A stretch of DNA of 64,000 nucleotides from Pseudomonas nitroreducens (GTDB lineage Bacteria > Pseudomonadota > Gammaproteobacteria > Pseudomonadales > Pseudomonadaceae). The stretch lies in NCBI RefSeq assembly GCF_014204515.1, contig NZ_JACHLI010000008.1:172329-236328 (forward strand), written 5' to 3'. The translations under genes and the position numbers were made by a program. Below are positions 27,536 to 36,520 of this stretch, piece after piece (position 1 is the first letter of the stretch; each line of letters starts with the position of its first letter). The notes beneath the pieces were generated by a model. That model was not told the DNA's origin and searched no databases. It saw nothing but the letters and a program-made list of their open reading frames with translations.

Positions 27536-28816
27536 TCACATGCCCAGCGCGTGGGGCAGCGCCAGCGAGATGTAGGGCACGTAGGTCACCAGGATCAGGA
27601 ACAGCAGCAGGATCATCAGCCACGGCAGCGCCGCGCGGATGGTCGCGCCCAGCGGCAGGCCGGTGACCGCCGAGGTGACGAACAGGTTAAGGCCCACCGG
27701 CGGGTGCACCAGGCCGATCTCCATGTTCACCACCATGACTATCCCCAGGTGGATCGGGTCGATCCCCAGGCGCATGGCGATGGGGAAGAAGATCGGCGCC
27801 AGGATCAGCACGATGGCCGACGGCTCCATGAAGCTGCCGGCCACCAGCAGCACGATGTTGACCATCAGCAGGAAGCCGATCGGCGTCAGGCCTTCCTGCA
27901 TCACCCACTCGGTAATCTGCTGGGGAATCTGCTCGGTGGTCAGCACGTGGGCGAAGAGCATGGCGTTGGCGATGATGAACATCAGCATGATGCTCAGCCG
28001 CCCGGACTCCACCAGCACCTTGGGGCAATCGCGCAGACGCATGTCCTTGTAGACGAACAGCGCGACGAAGGCCGAGTAGACCGCCGCCACCGCCGCTGCC
28101 TCGGTGGGCGTGAACAGCCCGGAGTAGATGCCGCCGAGGATGATCACCAGCAACAGCAATCCCCAACCGGCGCGACGTGCAGCAGCCAGCCATTCGCGCA
28201 GGCTGGCGCGCGGTTGCGCCGGCAGCTTCTTCACCCGCGCGACGATGTAGATCACCACCATCAGGATCACGCCCAGCAGCAGGCCCGGTACCACGCCGGC
28301 AACGAACAGCTTGCCCACCGAGGTCTCGGTGGCGGCGGAGTACACCACCATCACAATCGACGGCGGAATCAGGATGCCCAGGGTGCCGGCGTTACAGATG
28401 ATCCCGGCGCCGAATTCGCGCGGGTAGCCCGAGCGCACCATGCCGGCCACGGCAATCGAACCCACCGCCGCCACGGTCGCCGGCGAGGAGCCGGATAGCG
28501 CGGCGAACAGCATGCACGCCAGCACCGCGGCGATCGCCAGGCCGCCGCGGATGTGGCCGACGCAGGCATTGGCGAAGTCGATCAGCCGGCGCGCTACACC
28601 ACCGGTGGTCATGAAGGCGCCGGAGAGCAGGAAGAACGGGATCGCCAGCAGCGTGTAGGCCTCGGAGGTCTCGAACAGCTTGATCGCCAGCGAGCGCACC
28701 GAGTCCGGGCTGAAGAACAGGATCGTCAGGGCGCCGGACAGGCCCAGGGAAATGGCGATGGGCACGCCGATGAACATGAAGAGGAACAGCAGCAGGAACA
28801 GGATCATCACGGTCAT
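27536..28816 (-). CDS. TRAP transporter large permease subunit (DctM family)
   Basis: This 426-residue membrane protein has the twelve-helix DctM pattern, including GALTILFF near the N-terminus, FFLLSGAFMTTGGVARRLI, and GLVHPPVGLNLFVTSAV near the C-terminus. It forms the sodium-driven channel of a tripartite ATP-independent periplasmic transporter. Its ATG overlaps the stop of the small-subunit gene (ATGA), so it is translationally coupled. Substrates of this class are C4-dicarboxylates and other organic acids; the exact substrate is not visible. Confidence 0.93.
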   Translation of the reverse strand: MTVMILFLLLFLFMFIGVPIAISLGLSGALTILFFSPDSVRSLAIKLFETSEAYTLLAIPFFLLSGAFMTTGGVARRLIDFANACVGHIRGGLAIAAVLACMLFAALSGSSPATVAAVGSIAVAGMVRSGYPREFGAGIICNAGTLGILIPPSIVMVVYSAATETSVGKLFVAGVVPGLLLGVILMVVIYIVARVKKLPAQPRASLREWLAAARRAGWGLLLLVIILGGIYSGLFTPTEAAAVAAVYSAFVALFVYKDMRLRDCPKVLVESGRLSIMLMFIIANAMLFAHVLTTEQIPQQITEWVMQEGLTPIGFLLMVNIVLLVAGSFMEPSAIVLILAPIFFPIAMRLGIDPIHLGIVMVVNMEIGLVHPPVGLNLFVTSAVTGLPLGATIRAALPWLMILLLFLILVTYVPYISLALPHALGM

Positions 28817-29451
28817 GGACGCATCTCCCCGGACTCTTCACCGGCCAGCTTGGTGGCTTCTGCTGCCTCGTCGGCCAGGCCCAGACCGAGCTGGCGGCCG
28901 CGCAGCAGGTTGATGAGGATCTCCAGGTAACGCAGGACCACCAGACCGAAGCCGATGGGCACGATCACTGCGATGTAGGCCTGGAGGATGCCGAAGTGGT
29001 CGAGGTCCTCGGCGCCGATGCCGGCGATGAACAGGGTCTTCACCCAGTCGAAGCTGGCGACCATGAACAGCCCGGCGTAGCCCAGGCAGCAGAGGCAGGC
29101 GAGCACGCCGATGCAGCGCTGCAGCGGCCGTGGCGCCAGCCGCACCAGCGCGTCCACCCCCAGGTGGCCGGCGGTGCGCACGCCGTAGGCGATGCCGAAG
29201 AAGATCAGCCAGCCGAACAGCGCCTTGGTCAGCGCGTTGCTCCAGGACATGTCCTGGGCGACGCCGAGGATCGCGTCGCCGATGGCGTAGAAGAAGCCCT
29301 GCAGCGACGGCAGGCGGTCGCCCAGGTCATAGAACAGGGTGAAGACGTTGGTCATCACCACGTAGACGAAGGTCACCAGCGTCATGGCCGCCAGCAGGAA
29401 GGCGATGGCGCCCTCCTCGAAGTGGTTCCAGACGCGCACGAGTCGGTTCAT
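28813..29451 (-). CDS. TRAP transporter small permease subunit (DctQ family)
   Basis: This 212-residue membrane protein has four hydrophobic helices and the DctQ pattern: N-terminal EEGAIAFLLAAMTLVTFVYV, a central FGIAYGVRTAGHLGVDALV and a C-terminal FGLVVLRYLEIL. I chose ATG at 29451 because homology begins there, and TGGAGCC lies upstream. It overlaps dctM by four bases and follows dctP by 45 bases. Confidence 0.92.
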   Translation of the reverse strand: MNRLVRVWNHFEEGAIAFLLAAMTLVTFVYVVMTNVFTLFYDLGDRLPSLQGFFYAIGDAILGVAQDMSWSNALTKALFGWLIFFGIAYGVRTAGHLGVDALVRLAPRPLQRCIGVLACLCCLGYAGLFMVASFDWVKTLFIAGIGAEDLDHFGILQAYIAVIVPIGFGLVVLRYLEILINLLRGRQLGLGLADEAAEATKLAGEESGEMRP

Positions 29452-29496
29452 GGCAAAGGCTCCAGAAAGCCCCGCCATCCAGCGGGGCCGGACGGA

Positions 29497-30528
29497 TCAA
29501 TGGGGTCGGTTGGAGGCTTCGGCGGCCTGGAGGAAATCGGCGCCGACGTTGTCGCGGAATTTCTGCCACACCGGCTGCATTGCCTCGCGCCAGTCGGCAC
29601 GTTGCTGAGCGGTGAGCGGATGGATCTCGCTGGTGCCGCTGGCGAGGATGCGCTGGCGCGCGTCGCGGTTCAGCCGCTCGGCCTCCTGGTTCACCTGCAC
29701 GGTGACCTCGGCCATGATCTTTTCCAGCTCGGCGCGCAGGTCCGGCGGCAGGCCGTTCCAGAACTTCGCGTTGGTGATCACCATGTAGTCCACCAGCCCG
29801 TGGTTGGACTCGGTGAAGTACTTCTGCACCTCGTTGACCTTCTGGCTCTCGTAGTTCGACCAGGTGTTCTCGGTGCCATTCACCACGCCGGTCTGCAGGC
29901 CCTGGTAGACCTCGGCGAAGGACATCTTGCGAGAGATCGCGCGCAGCTCGCGGAACTGCTCGTTGAGCACATCAGAAGCCTGCACGCGGAACTTCAGCCC
30001 GCGCGCATCGCCTGGTTCCTGCAGCAGGCGGTTGGCCGACAGCTGCTTCATCCCGTTGTGCCAGTAGGCCAGGCCGAGGATGCCCTTGCCCTGCATGCTG
30101 GTCAGCAGGCTCTGGCCCTGCGGGCTGCGCTGGAAGTTGTCGACGGCGCTGATGTCGTCGAAGAGGAATGGCAGGTCGAAGATCTGCACCTTCTTGGTGT
30201 ACTGCTCGAACTTGGCCAGGGACGGCGCGAGCATCTGCACGTCGCCCAGCAGCAGCGCTTCCATTTCCTTGCCGTCGCCGAACAGCGAGGAGTTCGGGTA
30301 GACCTCGACCCGCACCCGGCCCGGCAGGCGCTGTTCGGCCAGGCGCTTGAACATCAGCGCGCCCTGCCCCTTGGGCGTGTTTTCCGCGACCACGTGGGCG
30401 AACTTGATCACGATGGGTTCATTGATAGTCGGTTGACTGGCAGCCTGCGGTTCATCGGCAGCCTGACTGACAGAAGCGCAGGCCAACGCCAGGACGGCGA
30501 GCAACGCCCGCCCCATGGTTCTAAACAT
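29497..30528 (-). CDS. TRAP transporter substrate-binding protein (DctP family)
   Basis: This 343-residue periplasmic binding protein has a clear signal peptide (basic start, hydrophobic 8-20, likely cleavage after SQA). The mature protein shows DctP signatures: FAHVVAENTPKGQGALMF, VEVYPNSSLFGDG, the LKFRVQASDV segment containing the conserved arginine that binds the substrate carboxylate, and GTENTWSNY. The start ATG 30528 has GAGGGTGA upstream. It is the first gene of dctP-Q-M on the minus strand. Substrate is probably a dicarboxylate or similar organic acid. Confidence 0.93.
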   Translation of the reverse strand: MFRTMGRALLAVLALACASVSQAADEPQAASQPTINEPIVIKFAHVVAENTPKGQGALMFKRLAEQRLPGRVRVEVYPNSSLFGDGKEMEALLLGDVQMLAPSLAKFEQYTKKVQIFDLPFLFDDISAVDNFQRSPQGQSLLTSMQGKGILGLAYWHNGMKQLSANRLLQEPGDARGLKFRVQASDVLNEQFRELRAISRKMSFAEVYQGLQTGVVNGTENTWSNYESQKVNEVQKYFTESNHGLVDYMVITNAKFWNGLPPDLRAELEKIMAEVTVQVNQEAERLNRDARQRILASGTSEIHPLTAQQRADWREAMQPVWQKFRDNVGADFLQAAEASNRPH

Positions 30529-30666
30529 CGCGTCACCCTCAATTTGTTCTTGTGCTTGCGAGGTGAGCCTGGCGGCAGGCTCGCGAGGAGACTGACGCAA
30601 ATGTCGGCGTTCGGAGAATTCGTCTTTTCCCAAAGCGGCGTTCGTCGCATCTGAACGCCGGGCACG

Positions 30667-30695
30667 AAAAAACGCACCCGGCCAAGGCCGGGTGC
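30667..30695 (-). terminator. Terminator downstream of the LysR gene
   Basis: GCACCCGGCC and GGCCGGGTGC form a perfect ten-pair stem with a two-base centre, followed on the minus strand by GTTTTTT. It lies after the stop of the LysR gene and before the TRAP operon, which isolates the two units. Confidence 0.92.
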
Positions 30696-30746
30696 AGGTC
30701 AGTCAACGGAGTGTCAGCGCCTCCCGGAGGCGCAGGGAGCAGCGTC

Positions 30747-31694
30747 TCAGCCGGGCGCTCGCGTGCGGTGTTCGAGCATCATCCGCTCGTGCTCCTCGAG
30801 CATGCCGGGCACGCAGTCACGAAGGAATTCCACCCAGGTGCGGATCTTCGCGTCGAGGTACTGGCGCGAGGGATACAGCGCATAGACGTTGAGGTGGAAC
30901 AGGCTGTAGTCGGGCAGCACGCGGACCAGGCTGCCATCCTTCAGGCCCTGCACGGCGGAGTACACCGGCAGCGCGCCGATGCCCATGCCGGCGCGCACCG
31001 CCTCGGTCATCGCATCGGCGGTGTTGACCTGGAAGTGCGTCTGGTTGATGCCGACCATCTCCTGGCCGGCGGGGCCATCGAACAGCCACTTGTCCAGCGA
31101 CATCACCGAGTTCACCAGGCGCAGGCAGCGGTGCTCGGTCAGCTCGGCGAGCTGTTTCGGCATGCCATGCCGCGCCACGTACTCGGGCGAGGCGCAGAGC
31201 ACGCTGTAGGTCTTGCCGATGCGCTTGGAGACGAAGCCCGAATCGGGCAGCTCCTGGGCGATGACCACGGAAATGTCGTAGCCCTCGTCGAGGATGTCGG
31301 TGATGCGGTTGGCCAGGGTCAGGTCGAAGGTGACCTCCGGGTAGATCTCGCAGTACTGCGAGATCGCGCGGATCAGGTAGTGCTGGCCGATGCCGGTCAT
31401 CGCATGCACCTTCACCTTGCCGTGGGGCCGGGCGTGGGCGTCGCCGGCCTCGGCCTCGGCTTCCTCGATGTAGCCGAGTATCTGCTGGCAGCGCTGCAGG
31501 TAGCGCTGGCCGGCTTCGGTGAGGGCGATGCGGCGGGTGGTGCGGTGCAGCAGGCGGGTGCGCAGGTGCGCTTCGAGTTTGGCCACCGTCCGCGAGACGT
31601 ACGCGGTGGTGAGGTCCATGCGCTGGGCGGCGGCGGTGAAGCTGCCGGTCTCGGCGACACAGACGAAAGCACGCATGTTGTGCAGCAGGTCCAT
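30747..31694 (-). CDS. LysR-family transcriptional regulator, divergent from the FUSC pump
   Basis: This 315-residue LysR protein has an N-terminal winged helix (AFVCVAETGSFTAAAQRMD, then TTAYVSRTVAKLEAHL) and a C-terminal effector domain. It resembles the CrgA/AaeR-like group. I chose ATG 31694 because GGAG is six bases upstream and the LysR N-terminus begins there; ATG 31697 is one codon earlier. It is divergent from an FUSC efflux gene, and a perfect T-N11-A dyad lies between. It probably controls that pump, as AaeR controls aaeXAB in E. coli. A terminator separates it from dctPQM, so regulation of the TRAP genes is less likely. Confidence 0.88.
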   Translation of the reverse strand: MDLLHNMRAFVCVAETGSFTAAAQRMDLTTAYVSRTVAKLEAHLRTRLLHRTTRRIALTEAGQRYLQRCQQILGYIEEAEAEAGDAHARPHGKVKVHAMTGIGQHYLIRAISQYCEIYPEVTFDLTLANRITDILDEGYDISVVIAQELPDSGFVSKRIGKTYSVLCASPEYVARHGMPKQLAELTEHRCLRLVNSVMSLDKWLFDGPAGQEMVGINQTHFQVNTADAMTEAVRAGMGIGALPVYSAVQGLKDGSLVRVLPDYSLFHLNVYALYPSRQYLDAKIRTWVEFLRDCVPGMLEEHERMMLEHRTRAPG

Positions 31695-32041
31695 CATTTC
31701 TCCGTAAGAGCCTGTCCACGCCACGGCGGGCGGCCTCTGCAACGCGGTTCGGGCGGGTAACGCCTTGTTACAGATTCATGACAGGCGGCGAATTGTCGCA
31801 CAAGAGCCAGCCCACGATTATTGTACTTTCAGGTAACAATAATTCGCCCATCCGTCAGCTTATCCCGCCTCCCCCGCCCTCCTAGAATCGCCCTCCCCAA
31901 CGCGGTCAACCGCGACACCCCAGGATTCGCCCCCGTGCTCCGCCTTACGTGCAACGTGCTGCCACTGCTTCGTTCCGCATTCGAACCACAAGGTCACCAG
32001 AACCCATCCCAGCCTGCCCACCGCCTGCCGAGATAAGCCCG
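31695..32041. other. Divergent intergenic region, LysR gene and FUSC pump
   Basis: This 347-base gap contains no credible gene. It holds the LysR-type dyad listed separately, near AT-rich sequence (TAACAATAATTCG) that could be part of a promoter. The remaining 150 bases before the pump gene are C-rich and carry nothing I recognise. Confidence 0.7.
31817..31843. promoter_or_regulatory. LysR-type operator (T-N11-A dyad)
   Basis: ATTATTGT (31817-31824) and ACAATAAT (31836-31843) form a perfect 8-base inverted repeat separated by exactly 11 bases. This gives the canonical T-N11-A LysR box with long arms. It sits 123 bases upstream of the regulator start and 199 bases upstream of the pump start. 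Confidence 0.75.
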
Positions 32042-34189
32042 ATGAGCAGTCTGTCCGTGCGCCTGCCCAAGGCCGCCGCGGTGCGCTTCGCCCTGTCCGA
32101 CTGGGCGCACACCGATGGCGTCACCTGGATGTTCATCCTCAAGACGCTGGTCACCGCTTTCACCGCCCTGTGGCTGGCCTACCGCCTGGAGCTGCCGCAG
32201 CCCAACACCGTGTTGGTGAGCGCCTTCATCGTGCTGCAACCGCAGAGCGGCCAGGTGCTGGCGAAGAGTTTCTACCGCATCCTCGGCACGCTGGCCGGGC
32301 TGACGGTGATGGTCACCTTCATTGCGCTGTTCGCCCAGGAGCGCGTGCTGTTCCTGCTCTGCGTGGCGATCTGGGTCGGCCTGTGCACCGCGGGTGCGGC
32401 GCGCTACCGGGATTTTCGCGCCTACGCCTGCCTGCTCGCCGGCTACACCGCGGTGATGATCGGCATTCCCGCCACGCTGCACCCCGAAGGCGCGTTCATG
32501 CAGGCGCTGTGGCGGGTGATCGAGATCAGCCTGGGGATTCTCTGCACCGGTGTGGTCAGCGCCGTGGTGCTGCCGCAGACCAGCACCGCCGCCCTGCGCA
32601 ACGCGCTGAACACCCGCTTCGGTGACTTCGCCGGCCTGGCCAGCGCGGGCCTCGACGGCACGCTGGAGCGCGAGCGCTTCGAACAGTCCAGTGCGCGCCT
32701 CGCCGCCGAAGTGGTGGGTCTGGAGAGCCTGCGCAACGTCACCGCCTTCGAAGACCCGCACATGCGTTTGCGCAGCGGCCGTCTGGCGCGCCTGAACAGC
32801 GAGTTCATGCAGCTGACCACGCGCTTCCATGCCCTGCAGCGCCTGCTCGACCGCCTGCGCGAGCGCCAGGCCAGCAATGTACTGGAAGTGCTGATGCCGT
32901 GCCTGATCGACGTCAGCGAACTGCTCGCCAGCTGGCACGGCCGGCCACTGAGCGAAGCGGACGCCGAGCGCCTGAGCGTGCAGCTGGAGCTGTGCAAGCA
33001 CCACCTGATGCCGCGCATCCGCGAAGCTCGCGCCAGCCTCGGCCACACCTGCCCGCGCGAGGCCGACCAGTTGGATTTCGAGACCGCCGCCGAGCTGCTC
33101 TACCGCTTCGCCGACGACCTGCACAACTACGCCCAGACCCACGCCTCGCTGGCCGCGCACAAGCACGAGCGCGAGCAGTGGAAGGAGCGCTTCACGCCCA
33201 AGGCCAACGCCCTGGCCGCCGCCGTCGCGGGCTTCCGTTGCGCACTGCTGGTGCTGGTCGGCGGGGTGTTCTGGATCGCCACCTCGTGGCTCAGCGGCGC
33301 TACCTTCGCGCTGACTTCGGTGCTGATCGCCGCGCTCTCATCCGCCTCGCCCAACCCCAAGCGCCTGTCGCTACAGCTGACCCTGGGCACGCTGCTGGGC
33401 GCCACGCTCGGTTTCATCCTGACCTTCCGCGTGCTGCCGCACATCGACGGCTTCCCGCTGCTGTGCTTTGTGCTTTCGCCGGTGTTCGCCCTCGGCGCCT
33501 TCCTGATCACCCGGCCGCAATGGAGCGGCTACGGCGTCGGCCTGCTGGTGTGGTTCTGCATCGCCTCGCTGCCGGCCAACGTGGCGCGCTATGACGCCTA
33601 CACCTTCATCAACGAGTACCTGGCGATGTTGCTGTCGATGGGCATGGCGGTGGTCGCGGCGATCGTTATCCTGCCGCCGAACCGGCCGTGGCTGTGGGAG
33701 CGCCTGGAAGCCGAGTTGCGCCTGCGCGTGGTGCGGGTGATCAGTGATCCGCTGAAGGGCCTGTCATCGAATTTCGAAAGCGGCACCCGCGACCTGCTGA
33801 ACCAGGCCTACGGGTTATCCACCGGCCGCCCGGACGTGCAGCGCCGGCTGCTGCGCTGGACCTTCCAGGTGCAGGAGATCGGCCTGTCGATCATCGAGCT
33901 GCGCCGCGAGCAGGAGGCCCTGCCGAAGGAGCCCTGGTACGCCGAGCGCATGCCCTGGCGTCGGGCGATCCGCGCGCTGGGCCGGGCGCTGATCCGGTTG
34001 TTCATCCAGCCCAGCGAGAGCAACCGCCAGCGCGCCCTGGCGGCGGTAGAACACGCCATCCATGCGACGCGCTCCACCGATGACCGCCGTCCGCCGCACT
34101 TCGATTCCTCGCCGCTGCGGCGGGTGTGCAGCTACCTGCACTTCATCCGCACTTCGCTGCTCGATCCGCAATCGCCGCTGCGCGATTGA
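32042..34189 (+). CDS. FUSC-family efflux protein (AaeB-like)
   Basis: This 715-residue inner membrane protein has two blocks of hydrophobic helices (about 25-190 and 395-560), each followed by a large soluble region, the pattern of the FUSC/AaeB family. AaeB exports p-hydroxybenzoate and other aromatic carboxylates. The start ATG 32042 is chosen from the family N-terminus; upstream codons lie in the C-rich leader. No HlyD-like AaeA partner or DUF1656 protein is adjacent, although these usually accompany AaeB. It may use a partner encoded elsewhere or act alone. Control by the divergent LysR is likely. Confidence 0.87.
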   Translation: MSSLSVRLPKAAAVRFALSDWAHTDGVTWMFILKTLVTAFTALWLAYRLELPQPNTVLVSAFIVLQPQSGQVLAKSFYRILGTLAGLTVMVTFIALFAQERVLFLLCVAIWVGLCTAGAARYRDFRAYACLLAGYTAVMIGIPATLHPEGAFMQALWRVIEISLGILCTGVVSAVVLPQTSTAALRNALNTRFGDFAGLASAGLDGTLERERFEQSSARLAAEVVGLESLRNVTAFEDPHMRLRSGRLARLNSEFMQLTTRFHALQRLLDRLRERQASNVLEVLMPCLIDVSELLASWHGRPLSEADAERLSVQLELCKHHLMPRIREARASLGHTCPREADQLDFETAAELLYRFADDLHNYAQTHASLAAHKHEREQWKERFTPKANALAAAVAGFRCALLVLVGGVFWIATSWLSGATFALTSVLIAALSSASPNPKRLSLQLTLGTLLGATLGFILTFRVLPHIDGFPLLCFVLSPVFALGAFLITRPQWSGYGVGLLVWFCIASLPANVARYDAYTFINEYLAMLLSMGMAVVAAIVILPPNRPWLWERLEAELRLRVVRVISDPLKGLSSNFESGTRDLLNQAYGLSTGRPDVQRRLLRWTFQVQEIGLSIIELRREQEALPKEPWYAERMPWRRAIRALGRALIRLFIQPSESNRQRALAAVEHAIHATRSTDDRRPPHFDSSPLRRVCSYLHFIRTSLLDPQSPLRD

Positions 34190-34208
34190 GCTCTGCTGCT
34201 TCGGCAGG

Positions 34209-34282
34209 TTCGCGAGCAAGCTCGCTCCTACAGTTGCGGCGTGTGCCGGAGTGCTTTTCGTAGGAGCGAGCTTGCTCGCGAA
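34209..34282. repeat. REP pair, GAGCGAGCTTGCTCGCGAA type
   Basis: TTCGCGAGCAAGCTCGCTCC at 34209-34231 is an exact inverted copy of the sequence at 34260-34282. Each arm also contains a self-complementary GCGAGCAAGCTCGC core. This is the widespread Pseudomonas REP doublet. Confidence 0.9.
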
Positions 34283-34309
34283 CCGCACGGCACAGACTTC
34301 CAATTCTGC

Positions 34310-34380
34310 GTAGGAGCGGACTCCGTCCGCGATGATCTCCGGCGCGCCGCGGACCTATCGCGGACGCAGTCCGCTCCTAC
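34310..34380. repeat. REP pair, GGAGCGGACTCCGTCCGCGAT type
   Basis: GTAGGAGCGGACTCCGTCCG (34310-34333) is inverted at 34357-34380 with one or two differences. It is a second REP subtype directly next to the first. The same subtype occurs at 63847-63912. Confidence 0.9.
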
Positions 34381-34666
34381 GACAGCCCATGCATCGCGAA
34401 TCCGCACTCGCCTGCGACCGCCCGCCGCAACAACACCCCTGCAACCCGCATCATTCCTGGATTGTTGCCTCTGAGTACGAAGTCTTGTTGGCTCCTGGAT
34501 ATATGACTCAGGTCAGGCAAATCCTATTATTTCCGTGCTGTTACAGCGCGCGCCGCAACACCAAACCAGACCCGAAATTCATTTCCCCAACGCTTCCCGA
34601 TGCAGCCATCCGCTGAACGTCACGGACCCGTCACGTCCGGACACCGGGAACAAGGCAGGTAAATTC

Positions 34667-34930
34667 ATGAAAGCTGTAGTCATCCTGGCCATGCTGGGCT
34701 TCTCTTCGCTCGCCCTCGCCGAGCAGGTGAACGCCGCCGACCAGGCGCCAAGCGCGGCCGTGGAGCAGTACACCTACGACATGAAACTGGACGTCGCCCA
34801 CGTGGTTTCGACCACCGACGTATCCAACGAATGCGGCATCGTGCCGGCACGCATGACCTACGACGACTCCAACGGTCAGCGCCACACCGTCGAATACCAG
34901 GTGTGGGGCAACGGCTGCTCCGGCGGCTAA
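34667..34930 (+). CDS. DUF2790 small secreted protein
   Basis: This 87-residue protein has a signal peptide (MKAVVILAMLGFSSLALA, cleavage near AEQ) and a mature part of about 65 residues with the DUF2790 pattern: YTYDMKLDVAHV, CGIVPARMTYDDSNGQRH and a C-terminal YQVWGNGCSGG. Two cysteines could form a disulfide. The family is nearly confined to Pseudomonas, often multi-copy and stress-induced, and has no established function. I chose ATG 34667 because it begins the signal peptide; GGCAGGT lies upstream. Confidence 0.85.
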   Translation: MKAVVILAMLGFSSLALAEQVNAADQAPSAAVEQYTYDMKLDVAHVVSTTDVSNECGIVPARMTYDDSNGQRHTVEYQVWGNGCSGG

Positions 34931-34987
34931 GCGTCTTGCGCAGTTGCGCCGGGGCCCACGCAGCCCCGGTGCAAATGCCAACCCGCT

Positions 34988-36283
34988 CTACGGCTGCAGG
35001 GCCGCCTTCGCGATATTGCGACTGTGCGCACCGAAGTGCCGGATCAACTGCAGAATCTGCTCATCCAACGCTTCATCGTGGCGGAACGCCTGCGGTGAAT
35101 TCCCCGCGCTGAAATCCCCCGCCGGCACCTTCTCGTTGTCCAGCCAGTGACCGATCGCCGCGTCGAACGCCGCCGCATGGGCATGGGACTCGCTGGCCAC
35201 CACCTCGCGCAGATACTCCGTGGAATACGGTGGATAACTGCCATCGCTGCTCACATCGGCATAGGCCGCCAGCAACGGCGACTGCCCGCCCAGGCGCAGC
35301 GTCTCGCGCAGCCAGTCCACCTGATACCGCTCAACACCCGTATGCCGGTCCGCCACGCGCTGGATCGCTGCCTGCTTGTCGGCATCGAAACCGGCCATGG
35401 ACTTGCCCGCCGTCCACAGCATGCTGGCGGTGGTCTCCCCCGGCAGCGGCGTCGAATGATAGGGCTGGGTCATGTCCTGGATGTAGTGCATCGCCCAGCC
35501 GAGGAAACGGTAGCCCCAGTACGGATGGCCTTTCTCGAAGGCGAAGCGCGCCAGGCCGTAGAACTGATACGCGCGCCATTCCGGCCAGTTGCGTTCCAGG
35601 TACGGCGCGCCGGTGAAGATGATCGCATCCTCGTGGTAGAAGCCCATGTGGAACGGCGCCTGGGAGCTGAACTCGTAGCGCGGGTCGCCGAACGGCTGGG
35701 GGCCGAAGCCATAGCGCTGGCCGGCCTGGCCGGGGTTGTCGCTGAACAGGTTGATGTCGTGGCCGAAGTCCGGCTCGTCGGCGGCGCTGGCCAGCACGTC
35801 GATGGCGGGAATCTTCTCGCCGGCCTGCAGCTGCACGAAGCGCCACTGGTTCCAGCCCGACAGGTTGCGGAACACCAGCACCTCCGCCGGCTGCAAGGTG
35901 GAATGATTGGGCAGCTCGCCACCGGGCGGCGGCTGCACGGCGGTGGCCAGCTTGATCTCCGGGTTCAGGCGCAGCGCCATGAGGAAGGCCTGGCGCAGGT
36001 CGTCGCGGCCGTCCTCGGTCAGGCGCAGGTCGTCCGGGCGCGGCGGGTACTGGCGGAAGTGTTCGCGGGCGTAGGCTTCCTGTTCGTCGAGCAGCTGCAC
36101 CAGGCCGGCGCGCTGCTGGCTGATGAAGCTTTCCAGCGGCTCCACCTCGACCTCCGGCGCCTGGGCAACCGCGGGTAATTGCTGCAGGGCGATGTAGCTG
36201 CCCAGGGTGTGATTGGACCAGGCCCAGAGGCTTTGCGGCAGGGCCAGCAGCCCCGCCAGCAGGCAGGTGGAAAGACGCTTCAT
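34988..36283 (-). CDS. Secreted zinc-dependent phospholipase C/P1 nuclease-fold protein
   Basis: This 431-residue protein has a signal peptide, and cleavage after A21 would leave Trp22 as the mature N-terminus. In the phospholipase C/P1 nuclease fold the N-terminal tryptophan itself binds zinc. H25 and the helix MHYIQDMTQPYH (HxxxD...PxH pattern) supply further ligands, and a C-terminal HFGAHSRN segment is also present. It is longer than the bacterial PLC of about 330 residues. The substrate could be a phospholipid or nucleic acid. It converges with the DUF2790 gene and is divergent from an MFS gene. Confidence 0.78.
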   Translation of the reverse strand: MKRLSTCLLAGLLALPQSLWAWSNHTLGSYIALQQLPAVAQAPEVEVEPLESFISQQRAGLVQLLDEQEAYAREHFRQYPPRPDDLRLTEDGRDDLRQAFLMALRLNPEIKLATAVQPPPGGELPNHSTLQPAEVLVFRNLSGWNQWRFVQLQAGEKIPAIDVLASAADEPDFGHDINLFSDNPGQAGQRYGFGPQPFGDPRYEFSSQAPFHMGFYHEDAIIFTGAPYLERNWPEWRAYQFYGLARFAFEKGHPYWGYRFLGWAMHYIQDMTQPYHSTPLPGETTASMLWTAGKSMAGFDADKQAAIQRVADRHTGVERYQVDWLRETLRLGGQSPLLAAYADVSSDGSYPPYSTEYLREVVASESHAHAAAFDAAIGHWLDNEKVPAGDFSAGNSPQAFRHDEALDEQILQLIRHFGAHSRNIAKAALQP

Positions 36284-36520
36284 CGGCTTTTCGCTCTTAT
36301 TTGCCAGTGCAGTTATTTGCCAGCGTAATGCGGAAAATTCCGACGCAGCCTAACAATCCGCAGCCATGCCGGCACTGTCGAAGCTTGCCACGATAAGTCA
36401 CCGATAACGCCATGGCTGACCATCATCAATGGCACGAACCGCCCCAGCCACTACACTTGCCCGGCATGGAAAGGCACCGGTTACGCGCGCGTGCCGGCCA
36501 CTCGCAATAAGGGTTTCCCC

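Larger units (their letters stand above)
34190..34666. other. Intergenic region with REP hairpins
   Basis: This 477-base gap holds two REP hairpin pairs (34209-34380, listed separately). The sequence from about 34390 to 34666 contains no gene I can support. It presumably includes the promoter of the small DUF2790 gene, which I could not define. Confidence 0.7.
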
